Source of the DNA: Lepiota brunneoincarnata
Taxonomy: Eukaryota > Basidiomycota > Agaricomycetes > Agaricales > Agaricaceae
DNA length: 64,000 nt
Direction of reading: 5' to 3'
NCBI GenBank assembly: GCA_023014365.1
Contig: JAEBUN010000003.1
Coordinates: 2,170,001 to 2,234,000 of the forward strand
Shown here: positions 31,531 to 41,887 of the stretch, in pieces
How positions within the stretch are numbered: the stretch's first letter is position 1
How the letters are laid out: each line of letters begins with the position of its first letter
Translations under genes and position numbers: made by a program
The notes under the pieces: generated by a model
Seen by the model: only the letters and a program-made list of their open reading frames with translations
Database searches by the model: none
Told to the model about the DNA's origin: nothing

Positions 31531-34500
31531 GGAGACTAGCCACCACGTCTAGCCCTCCACAAAGACCTCCTTCCCTTTCCTATGCACAAAATGATATTAA
31601 TGTTGTAAAGTTACAGGAATCGTCAGCACGCGTAATACATCTACCCTGTCGAATCCGAAAACACAAGTTCACTAAGGAAGGACCCGAAAGCGTGGAACTA
31701 CTCGCCTTACTCGACTCAGGAGCAGCAGGAAACTTCATTGACCCCGGAATGGTCAAACAACATTCATTCAAAACAACACCCCTCGATCGACCCATTGAAG
31801 TACGAAATGCCGATGGATCTGTTAACGAAAATGGAACAGCCACCCACTACACGACCCTCAACCTAACGGTTAACGGGAAGAATATGGAGATCAAACCAAA
31901 AGTAGTCTCCCTCAGAAGCCCAAGACTCATCCTTGGATTCCCTTGGCTTGCAGAACACAACCCAGACATCGACTGGGATGCCAAACAACTACGCTGGAGA
32001 AACGAACGTTGGGACAACACTATATTCCGAGAACTCATCCAATCCATGGAACCCGATTGGATCTACAACGACCAACTCAACCACATCTCCACACTAGAGC
32101 CCACAAGCTTCGAAGAAATCAACTTCAAAGCCTCCGCATCACAATTCCTTGCCGTACAACACGGAGAAAAGAAAAACGACGACCCAAGAAAAGTCGTACC
32201 CACGGAATTCCACGAATACCTCCCAGTATTTAGCAAGAAACAAGCCGAACGATTCCCCCCACAACGACCATGGGATCACAAAATTGAACTCAAGGAATCA
32301 TTCAAACCAATTGCCATGAAGTCCTACCGACTCTCCCTCAACGAAGAAAAGGAACTCGACACGTTCCTAGAAGAAAACCTTCAAAAGGGATACATTCGAC
32401 CATCCGAATCGCCAATGGCATCACCTTTCTTCTTCGTAGGAAAGAAAGACGGAAAACTACGCCCCTGTCAAGACTACAGGTACCTCAACGAGCATACCGT
32501 CAAAAATGCGTACAACCTCCCCCTCATCTCTCATATTCTCGACAAACTCCGAGGATCAAAATACTTTACCAAACTCGACGTACGAGCAGGATACAACAAC
32601 ATCCGCATACGCAAAGGAGATGAATGGAAAGGAGCCTTCAGGACACCCCGAGGATTGTTCGAACCCACGGTTATGTTCTTTGGAATGTGTAACTCTCCAG
32701 CAACATTCCAAACCATGATGGACTCATTATTCCGAAAACTCATCGACAACGGAGGAGTAATCGTTTACATGGACGACATCCTCATTCACGCAAAAACAAA
32801 ACAAGAACTCCGACGCCTCACAAGAGAAGTACTCAAGATACTCAAGGACAACGATCTATACCTCAAAACCGAGAAATGCGAATTCGAACGACAACGACTC
32901 GAATATCTAGGAGTTATTATCACTCCCGACTCAGTTTCGATGGACCCGGCAAAGCTCAAAGGCATCGCTGAATGGCCAACACCAACTACCCCGCACGACG
33001 TACGAAAATTCATAGGATTTTGCAACTTCTATCGAAAATTCATACACCAATACGCCACATGGGCAAAACCTCTCAATGCCCTAATGTCCAAAACCAAGAA
33101 ATTCGAATGGACAGAAGAATGCCAAAACGCCTTCGATACTCTCAAAAGAAAATTCCAAAGCGAACCGGTATTAATGGTCCCCGATCGAGACAAACCCTTC
33201 GAAATCGAATGCGACGCATCACTATTTGCATCAGGAGCAGTCCTACTTCAACGCGACAACAATGGAGTTAAACACCCAGTCGCATACTTCTCAAAAGGAT
33301 TCTCGCCAGCCGAACGCAACTATCATTGCTCCGAACAGGAACTCTTCGCCATTATCCGAGCACTCAAAGAATGGCGCCACCACATAGAAGGATCATCACA
33401 CAAGACCATCGTATGGTCAGATCACGACAACCTTCGCCGCTGGAGAAAACCCGAAGACCTCAGCAGAAGACAAGCCCGATGGATTGCCTACATGCAACGA
33501 TTTGACATCGAAATCCGACATATCCCTGGAAAGAAAAATGGACCAGCAGACGCCCTTTCCAGACGACCCGATCATGAACCCAAGACAAGAGACAACAAAC
33601 AGGTCGTTGCACTCCCTGACAAATTCTTCACCCCAGAACAGCCACAAAATATCCATATTATCGACGAAAACACTAAAAAGGAAATAAAAGAGCTGTGGAA
33701 GAAAAAGAAACAGACCGACATCGCCCAAGAAGATGACTCAGGACACCCACGTGTTCAAGGAAAACTATTTATACCACAAGATTTACATCTCAGACGCCGC
33801 TTACTGCAAAGAGTACACGACTCACCCACCGCAGGACACCCTGGAATCGCAGAAACAACTAGAAAACTCCAGGAATACGCCTACTGGCCCGGGATGCGAT
33901 CATTTGTCAAAAACTACGTCAAAGGATGTGATGCCTGCCAACAATACAAGATCAATCGCCACCCCCTAAAACCACCGCTTCAACCTATCCCTGGACCCCG
34001 TTCTACCCGTCCATTCTCGAACATCTCAATGGATCTTATCACAGACCTACCCCCGGACGGACCCCATGATTCTATACTGGTCGTGGTCGACCAGCTTACG
34101 AAGGGGATAATTCTAGAACCTACTGCGAAAACCGCCAACGCGGACAAGATTGCCGAAATTCTTATCAAACGGCTATTCTCTAGATTTGGCCTTCCCGAGA
34201 AAGTTCTCAGTGATCGCGACCCCAGATTCGCTGCCAAATCCATGAAAGAATTCTACAAACAACTCGGAATCGAACAAGCACTCTCTACCGCCTACCACCC
34301 CCAGACAGACAGACAAACAGAGCGATTCAATCAAGAAATAGAACTCTACCTTGGCATCTATTGCTCATCGAACCCGAACAAATGGGTAAAGGCACTCCCA
34401 CTCCTGGAATATGTCCACAACTCGAAAACACACGCTGAACACCAACATACCCCATTTGAACTCCTCTATGGATCAAGCCCCAAAGGATTTCCGACCTCCG

Positions 34501-35186
34501 AGGAGCCAACGAACATTCCAGCAATAGGAGAGAAGTTTAAATACCTCGCCAAGATACGCCAAGAAGCCCAAGCTGCGCATGAACAAGCCAGACTAAAAAT
34601 GGCTGCAAGATATAACCGGCCAGATATCAATCTAAAAGTTGGACAGAAGGTTTGGCTCGACAACCGCAACCTCCCAATTCAGTATGCCTCAAAGAAACTG
34701 GCCCAACGCCGAGAAGGTCCCTTCACCATAACAAGAAAACTCGGACCTGCAACCTATGAACTAAAATTACCCATCAAATGGAAGATCCACAACAAGTTTC
34801 ACGCGAGCCTCCTAATGCCTGCAGAAGAGAACGACACACATGGGGAATACAACACAGCCCCACCACCCGACCTTGTAAATGGAGAAGAAGAATACGAGGT
34901 CGAGTCAATACTGCGCCACAGAAAATTCCGGAACAAGTATCAATTCCTAGTCAGATGGAAAGGATACCTTCCCACCGAGGATTCCTGGGAGCCAGAAGCA
35001 AACCTGGAGAACGCCAAGGAAGTCATTGAAGAATATAAAAGGGCCCACAAACTAGACAACCCCACCAATGACCCAACCACCCAACACTCGAGCAACCACT
35101 CCAGACCTCCCAGAGCCAGACAACGATGGACGCCTTCTCATCCGGGAAAGAATCATATCCCTGGCGAACCGCGTCGAAGGAAATAG
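31518..35186 (+). CDS. Pol polyprotein of element B, open
   Basis: It has 1223 codons with protease (DSGA), RT (YMDDIL at about codon 417), RNase H, integrase and chromodomain, as in element C. It has one notable substitution: the integrase motif reads YHPQTDRQTERFN, where C and most gypsy integrases have G before QTERFN. The integrase D and E residues are kept. Other differences from C are scattered and mostly conservative. It overlaps gag by 13 nt and ORF3 by 119 nt. Confidence 0.93.
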   Translation, partial: GFCLRRLATTSSPPQRPPSLSYAQNDINVVKLQESSARVIHLPCRIRKHKFTKEGPESVELLALLDSGAAGNFIDPGMVKQHSFKTTPLDRPIEVRNADGSVNENGTATHYTTLNLTVNGKNMEIKPKVVSLRSPRLILGFPWLAEHNPDIDWDAKQLRWRNERWDNTIFRELIQSMEPDWIYNDQLNHISTLEPTSFEEINFKASASQFLAVQHGEKKNDDPRKVVPTEFHEYLPVFSKKQAERFPPQRPWDHKIELKESFKPIAMKSYRLSLNEEKELDTFLEENLQKGYIRPSESPMASPFFFVGKKDGKLRPCQDYRYLNEHTVKNAYNLPLISHILDKLRGSKYFTKLDVRAGYNNIRIRKGDEWKGAFRTPRGLFEPTVMFFGMCNSPATFQTMMDSLFRKLIDNGGVIVYMDDILIHAKTKQELRRLTREVLKILKDNDLYLKTEKCEFERQRLEYLGVIITPDSVSMDPAKLKGIAEWPTPTTPHDVRKFIGFCNFYRKFIHQYATWAKPLNALMSKTKKFEWTEECQNAFDTLKRKFQSEPVLMVPDRDKPFEIECDASLFASGAVLLQRDNNGVKHPVAYFSKGFSPAERNYHCSEQELFAIIRALKEWRHHIEGSSHKTIVWSDHDNLRRWRKPEDLSRRQARWIAYMQRFDIEIRHIPGKKNGPADALSRRPDHEPKTRDNKQVVALPDKFFTPEQPQNIHIIDENTKKEIKELWKKKKQTDIAQEDDSGHPRVQGKLFIPQDLHLRRRLLQRVHDSPTAGHPGIAETTRKLQEYAYWPGMRSFVKNYVKGCDACQQYKINRHPLKPPLQPIPGPRSTRPFSNISMDLITDLPPDGPHDSILVVVDQLTKGIILEPTAKTANADKIAEILIKRLFSRFGLPEKVLSDRDPRFAAKSMKEFYKQLGIEQALSTAYHPQTDRQTERFNQEIELYLGIYCSSNPNKWVKALPLLEYVHNSKTHAEHQHTPFELLYGSSPKGFPTSEEPTNIPAIGEKFKYLAKIRQEAQAAHEQARLKMAARYNRPDINLKVGQKVWLDNRNLPIQYASKKLAQRREGPFTITRKLGPATYELKLPIKWKIHNKFHASLLMPAEENDTHGEYNTAPPPDLVNGEEEYEVESILRHRKFRNKYQFLVRWKGYLPTEDSWEPEANLENAKEVIEEYKRAHKLDNPTNDPTTQHSSNHSRPPRARQRWTPSHPGKNHIPGEPRRRK

Positions 35187-36283
35187 CCAACCTAACCCTG
35201 CCACCAATACCATTGACGACCAACCAGACAGGACCAACAGTCCTTATATCATCCGGCATACCTTCCTTCCCTCCAACCAACCCGAGATACGATCCATCCT
35301 TTTACACGAAGTTCCCTTTCATATTACCGGAACCCGTCTTAAACGCAGTCCAGCGATGGTACCCCTGGTCGACACCTGCTGGAAGACATTTACTGCTCTT
35401 CTGTATCACAAGCGCCTCGTCCACGACCGAGCAACAGAATTCGAAGAACTATGCGCCACTATTCTTTCTAGCGCAACAGAGGAACAGGACCGCAATACCA
35501 TTTCTGCCATGCTATCAACCGCTCTCACCGAATTCCCGTTTGAGAGTCCGATCCCAAGCCCGAGCAATGGAAGCGGAAGTCAGGACCGCCCTATCCTACC
35601 TATCGGGACCACCACCCAACCTTCCAACCCTCCCATGGTGGATACGAGTAACCAACCATCAAGTGCTGTACAAGCTATATCTACTTCTAATGACGCCCCC
35701 ATCGGGACTACCACCACTCACTTATCCACCACCCGAACTCGCTGCAATTGCTGCCGTCGATTCGGCCATATCAAAGCAGGATGCCCGCGCTACCAATGTC
35801 GATATTGTCGAAAAGATTGCCCCAGGCCATTACGAGAAGCACTGCGAGAGAAACCCTTACCAGCATCAACCCGCAAGTATGGTACCTGGCCTGTATCGCC
35901 GCCCACGAGGAATACCAAGCAGAGCTCGATCCCTCACACGCGAAACCACAAACAACAATATTCGACACATTGTTGCAAGCACCGAGCAGCGCCCCGCTTC
36001 AGCCAGACCCCTCCGCACCCGAATTCAAAATGCCCCCGTCGTCATTCCGACCACCAACGCCACCACCACATCTGCTAGTGGAAGCCACCGACTTCCTGAA
36101 TCGATCCTTCGGCACACCCGCCACCATTCACTCCAGAGAACCCATCGTCATCGACCTCACCCAAGACCCACCATCCCCAGACCACCAAGTTACCGAAGCG
36201 ACTCCCCAGAACCCGACCCATACTTCGACTGGGACCCCATCGCCGAATCAAACATTACAGGAGAGCCTGTCGGACTATACTGA
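35068..36283 (+). pseudogene. ORF3 of element B with a one-base insertion
   Basis: From ATG 35068 the zinc-knuckle frame matches C up to CRYCRK. There B has GAAAAGATTG (about 35812) where C has GAAAGATTG. The extra A sends the knuckle frame into an unrelated frame that ends at 36078. The normal continuation (IAPGHYEKHC…) is then found in the frame opened at 35126, up to 36283. The alternate 523-codon frame of C is likewise split (35126 onward, then 35748-36698). Confidence 0.75.
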
Positions 36284-36325
36284 GGATATGTCTGATGAGG
36301 ACATCAGACCTTACGAAGGGGATAA

Positions 36326-37023
36326 TGTTACGAACAGTCCAGACCGGGAGGAACAAGAATTACTGTTCGACTTTACAAGATGGGTACAGGAGACTACAGA
36401 CCAACTACGGGCACAAGAATACGAAGACGAGGAAGGGGAATACTACACCGCCATGCAGGACCTGGCGAGAGAAGCAGGAATGGAGATAACCTTGGAGGAT
36501 ATATTGGAATACCCCGAGGACGAGGAAGATAACCATGGATCAACCGATCCAACCTCCGATACGGATGGAAGCACCGAGAGAATGGAGAGCGAGAATGGAG
36601 AAGACTCCATGGAGATACAATCGGGAGAAGGAGATTATGAGTCAGAGGAAAGCGATGGAACATCGCACAGCAGTAGCGAGAGTACTGACTCATTGTAATA
36701 TAAATAACGCTAGGATGCCATCAGCCAGGATGTGCATCATGGTCAGGACTGCGCACGACCAGTAGAACAGCCAAGTAACCTATAACGAGTATATAGCATC
36801 TCATAGGTATATAAGGCCTGTACAAGTAGAGATTAAAGCCTCAAGCTTTAATCTTGTTAACAGCGGTCGTTTACCTCTCTGCCTTAACTTGGCGTCTTCC
36901 CTCGTTATCTCATTGAGCGCGATCCACTAAGCTCTATAAGGCCAACCGTTTCGGACACCTTGTAGAGTGATTGAAGGCCGTCTCCAGTTATCCTCGGATA
37001 CAGAAGGAGCACGGATCATAACA
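36326..37023 (+). repeat. 3' LTR of element B, 698 bp
   Basis: It is preceded by the purine-rich tract GAAGGGGATAA and followed by GCTAC. Confidence 0.93.
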
Positions 37024-40000
37024 GCTACAGAACTTGTGATTAAACATGGAGACAAAAAGGTCAACAACCCCGCCATTAAAGTTCCCCACCAATTCCACCA
37101 ATGGTTGAGTCATTTCAGCAAAAAGGCTGCTGAATGATTCCCTCCCCGACAATCTTACAACCATGCTATTGAATTAAAGCCTGAGTTCAAACCCGTCGCA
37201 ATGAAAGCTTACAAACTTTCCCCAAACCAAGATAACTCTTTGAAAGAATTCATCTCAGACAACCTTCATAAAGGTTACATCCATCCATTGAAATCCCCAA
37301 TGGCATCCCTGTTCTTCTTTGTCAACAAGAAGGATGGCTCACTCCACCCCTGTCAGGACTACCACTATGTCAATAAACATATGGTCAAGAATGCATACCA
37401 AATCCCGATGGTTACCGAGATTATGGATAAGCTCAAAGGAGCCCATATATTTTCCAAACTTGATGTCCGCGCTGGATACAACAACATTCATATTAAGAAA
37501 GGAGATGAATGGAAAGGTGCATTCAACACCCCGCTTGGACTTTTCAAACCAACTGTTATGTTCTTTGGAATGTGCAACTCTCCTGTGACTTTCCAGGCAT
37601 TCATGAATGATATCTTAGCATCCCCGTTCTGTAAAGGAGGAATCGTCATTTATATGGATGATATACTCATCTTTGCCCACGATCAAGATAAACATGATTG
37701 CATCATGGAAGAAGTTCTCAAGTGTTTGGCCTTGAACGACATCTATCTCAAAACTGAAAAATGTGAATTCTATCGTGACCATATGGAATACCTTGGTATG
37801 ATTATCACACCTGACAAAATTGAGATGGACCCTGTTAAATTGGCCAGAATTGCCCAATGGCCCATTCTGAAATGTACCAAAGATGTCTGCAAGTTTATCG
37901 GATTCTGTAACTTCTATCAGAAGTTTATCCATGGTTATTCTGCTATTGCCTGACCCCTTAACACCCTCATGTTGACCAAGCAACTATTTGAATGGACCAA
38001 TGAATGCAGAGACTCATTTGACACTCTGAAACTTCAGTTTTCAAAGCAACTAGTACTTACAATGCCCGACCAGTCCAAACCATTCAAAATTGAATGTGAC
38101 ACTTTGAAATATGCTACCAGAGCCATCCTTTATCAAACCAACATTAATAACCAATACCACCCCATGGCTTTCCTATCAAAAACCCTTACACCTGCCAAGC
38201 AAAACTACAATATTCACAACTGCAAACTACTTGCTATAATTCATGCCCTTGGTGAATGGTACCATTATCTGGAAGGAGGACCCTTCCCTGTTAAAGTTTG
38301 TACTGATTACCAGAATCTTACTTACTGGAAGAAACCACAGGATATAAACCGATGCCAAGCCTGCTGGCACCAATTCCTCTCCTGCTTTAACCCCCAAATT
38401 GAGCACGTACCTGGTACAAAAATACCTGCTGCCAATGCCCTCTCCTGTTGTCCCAATCATATCCCTGATGGAGACAAAGACAATAAATCCATGATGGTAT
38501 TACCCAAATCCATATTCATCAACATGGTCAATTAGGAAACCCATAACAATATACTTCGCCATGATAACTACAACTTGCACACCACCAAACAGATATCTGC
38601 CCTCATGACCCCTCTATATGTCCCAATGGATTCCCACTACTCTGTAACATGAACCCCAAAAGGTTTAATTGTCACATACAAAGGAAGAACTGTCCCACTG
38701 GAAAACCTCAAACTCTGCCAATGTATCATATGGAAATACCACAATTCTCCCACCACAGGACACCCCAGTATTGATATGACCCTTCACACATTGGAGCATG
38801 ATTTCTACTGGCCTGGTATGGCCAGTTTCACACGTAATTATGTCAAAGGTTGTGCTGACTGTCAACAGTTTAAAATTAACTGACAACCTGCCAAGCCTGC
38901 CTTTACCCCTATCCCAGCACCCAAATCGAACCACCCATTTGCTCAGATCACAATGAATCTCATCACCAACCTCCCTCCCTCTGCTGGCTTTGCTCAATTC
39001 TGTCCATAGTGGACCATGGACTCTTAAAGGGGGTAATTCTCACTGCTACCAACAAAACTGCGACTGCTGATGACATCACCAATATCATTCTCAACAATGT
39101 TTACCCACGCTATGGCCTACCTGAACACATCATATCTGACTGCAATCCATGCTTTACTATGCATTCGTTCCAGAAATTGTTAGAACAACTCAAAATAACC
39201 CCCGCAATAACCATGGCCTACCACCCCAAAGCAGATGGAGCAACCAAATGTTCCCATCAGGAAACCCAGGCATATCTTTCTATTTTTTGTTCACATCACC
39301 CAGAAAATTGGTCACAGGCCCTCCCTATCCTCAAATTCACATACAACAGCCAACTGCACGCCCTACAAAAGCAAACACCATTTGAAATCATTATGGGAAT
39401 ACAACCAAAAGCACTTCCCACTGTCCTCCTTGAAACTGAATCTCCCACTGTCAACAACCAAATGGAACTCATTGACTTATACTGCCAAAATGCTAAATCC
39501 ACACATGAAACTGCCATGAAACATATGGAAAACCAATGTCAATCAAAGTTTACCCTGTTCCACAAAAATCAAATGGTTTGGCTCAATGCCCAGAACTTAA
39601 ATACCCCATATGTCACACGCAAAATGGTTTCCAAACATCTTGGACCATTCTGTATCATTGACATTTTATCCCCTGTTTCATATTGACTCAAACTCCCCAA
39701 ATGTTGGAAGATCCACCCTGTATTCCACACCCAACTCCTCATGCCATACACTGAAACCAAAACATATGGTCCCAATTATGTCCGACCTCTGCTGCAAATT
39801 ATTGAAGGTAAAGAAGTATACAAGATTGAAGCTATACTAAATCACCAAAAACAACGAAACCACCTTGAATACCTTGTCAAATGGCTTGGATGGCCCGAGT
39901 CAGAAAATACTTGGGAACCTGAGTCCCATTTCAAATCAATACCCAATGAAATCAGACCCAAAACTACAGATGGAACCATCATCCCCAAAATGCACAATGA

Positions 40001-40133
40001 AGGAGATGCTGTAGCTTTCCTATTGGAGTACAAACGGCTCAAAGGATTAGACCGAGACAATGAAAACACACCTGTCATTTGCTCCCTTAAAGCCATGAAG
40101 AAACCACATCATTTCCATCACCACCCTTACTGA
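37024..40133 (+). pseudogene. Pol of element A, 3' part (RT to chromodomain)
   Basis: It shows RT (LDVRAGYNNIHI, GMCNSPVTFQ, YMDDILIF), an RNase H relic (KIECDTLKYATRAIL), integrase zinc domain (GHPSIDM…CADCQQFK), a decayed DDE core (SDCNPCF, YHPKADGAT) and chromodomain (YKIEAILNHQKQRNHLEYLVKWLGW). Stops are TGA at 37135, 37951, 38650, 38881 and 39684 and TAG at 38533. A frameshift lies near 39000. Confidence 0.87.
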
Positions 40134-40386
40134 AAATAAACCATATCACCTCATTTAACAGCACAATGCCTTCCTCTGTCTGCTCACTCCTGTCTGAATC
40201 TGCTCCATTTCTACCCCACCTACATTAGATGGAACAACCAGATCTTCATCCATGCAACCCAACTCCAACCACATCCTCTACCAATTTCTCATCGAAAGTG
40301 CCCTTAACACCACCGAAGACATGCCACCCTCACGCCACGTACCATGACAGACCACTCCCCCCAGTCCCATTCTACCCATTGCTGAA

Positions 40387-41253
40387 ATGTCAACTGCCAT
40401 CCCTGCTCCCCCACTCATCACTACTGTTAGCAACTATATTAACAAAGTTGACAGTGCCTCTACCCTTGTCTTTTCACTTCTTATCGCACCAACACCAGCA
40501 GTATCAACAGAAGTTCATGATGGCTTCTTCCAGCTCCACAAAAACCTTCTCTGCCTACATGGCCTCAAACAAAGTGTTGAAAGAGTCAAAGAAGCAAACC
40601 AAAACACGTTCAATTGTCTGTGGTCCAACCCCACCTTCCATCAAATATTTACTGAGCATTGCAGCTCCACAACCAGTATACAGATTGCACCCACAATCTC
40701 TAGTCAGATTCAACCTACACCGCCTGACCGATCATCCTGAGGAGTACCCCTTCACTCCACCCACTGACAAGTTCAACCTGAACAACCTCCAAGTCCTATT
40801 ACCCTGCCTATTGTTGTACCCCCCACCTCTGCACCACCACCCCAAACTCAATGACAAACAGTGGACAAATTCACCCAATGAATGGAAGCCCGTCAACAGC
40901 AGGAAACTCACCCCCTACCCCAAAGACCTCCTCAACATCGTGCTACCCCCACCATCACACCCCAAACCACAACAACCCACTCATACAATGTTGGAAGAAA
41001 TCACTGTTTTGAGTGCCATCAAATTGGCCACTGGGCACACAGCTGCCCCCTCTACACCTGTCATCACTGTAACAGCACTGCACCAGGTTACTACATGTGC
41101 ACCTGCCCCATCTACCACCAGAACTGTTGCAATGCCATGCTCAAAAGGATGGTGCAATGCTATCCCACCACCTTTGGACGAACATACAATATTATTGGTG
41201 ATGGCCAATACAATAACTACAACTATGCCTACAATGGTTACAGCTACAACTAG
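40387..41253 (+). pseudogene. ORF3 of element A: tandem zinc-knuckle protein relic
   Basis: The frame has a helical stretch (LHKNLLCLHGLKQSVERVKE) and, at about 41005-41100, knuckles CFECHQIGHWAHSC and CHHCNSTAPGYYMCTC; in the second the His is Tyr. It ends in an Asn/Tyr-rich tail. TGA/TAG-type breaks lie at about 40738-40880. A second frame (40229-41341) is open over the whole region but has no recognisable motif. Confidence 0.6.
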
Positions 41254-41341
41254 AGCCAACTACTTCCACGACCCACATCCCACACCTGTACCCTGCTGCT
41301 TATTGACTTCAAAACAGAGTTTGAAGTTTAGAAGGGGGTAA

Positions 41342-41693
41342 TGTTACCATTTTCCCATCTATGTATCCACCTGTCTATTTTTACTTATTACATGCCACCA
41401 CCCGTTGTCAGTGCCCACCTATATTTAGCTATCACATGCCACTGCCCATCTATAGTTAGTTCCCCTTTGGCTTGTGATTCTCACCCATTTGCATGTGATT
41501 CTTTCTTTTATCACATGCCAGTTGCCCCAGTAGTATATATAGACTTAGGTATTACTTGTAATCCCTAGCTTTGTCTTATTATACACTGTATTTGTTCCTG
41601 CTCTTTGGCATTGCCTTAGACTTGCTCACATTAGCCAACAGTCTACTTGTTGTAGATCACATTGGTCCTTGCAGATGTCTAACCAGCATAATA
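41342..41693 (+). repeat. 3' LTR of element A, 352 bp
   Basis: It is the same length as 25821-26172, with scattered, mainly C/T and G/A, differences. Confidence 0.9.
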
Positions 41694-41698
41694 TTTCT

Positions 41699-41887
41699 AA
41701 TGCACTATAAATATTGCTTAATTCATTGACTTCCAAATATAGAATATTATGTAATTATTACTAGATCAATTAGTAGATAGGATATAGGAGTATATATATT
41801 TAAAATATGAGGTCTCTAGCTTTAGTATATCTAGAGCTATTCAAGGAATAGTTGAGACCTGGAGAACATTGGAAAGGTTTTGGCAGC
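41699..41887 (+). repeat. Right long terminal inverted repeat of Tc1, outer part
   Basis: It is the reverse complement of 7882-8070. The inner 20 bp of this arm are at 25801-25820, separated by element A. It ends TTTTGGCAGC followed by the TA duplication. Confidence 0.82.

Larger units (their letters stand above)
28781..37023 (+). mobile_element. Ty3/gypsy element B, young copy, plus strand
   Basis: Its size is 8243 bp, with 698-bp LTRs at 28781-29478 and 36326-37023 and TSD GCTAC at 28776-28780 and 37024-37028. I found one mismatch between its LTRs (A at 29078, G at 36623). Gag and pol are open. ORF3 carries a one-base insertion compared with element C. It lies inside pol of element A. Confidence 0.95.
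25821..41693 (+). mobile_element. Ty3/gypsy element A, degenerate, carrying element B
   Basis: The LTRs are 352 bp each (25821-26172, 41342-41693), with TSD TTTCT at 25816-25820 and 41694-41698. Without element B it is about 7.6 kb. It inserted into the right terminal repeat of Tc1. It has gag, pol with chromodomain, and ORF3. It is broken mostly by TGA codons, plus one TAG and one frameshift. A purine-rich tract (AGAAGGGGG) precedes the 3' LTR. Confidence 0.9.
7882..41887 (-). mobile_element. Tc1/mariner element, split by two gypsy elements
   Basis: It is flanked by TA at 7880-7881 and 41888-41889, inside the MULE transposase gene. The parts that belong to it (7882-9118, 25649-25820, 41699-41887) add up to about 1.6 kb, the normal Tc1 size. 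The ends are long inverted repeats of about 210 bp. It carries a minus-strand DD34E transposase relic. Gypsy element D sits just upstream of the transposase start and gypsy element A sits inside the right terminal repeat. Confidence 0.85.

Noticed and set aside
40229..41341. 370-codon ORF in the ORF3 region of element A as the true ORF3
   Set aside because: The zinc-knuckle signature shared with the other families lies in a different frame (40882-41253). The long frame is proline/threonine/leucine-rich without motif.
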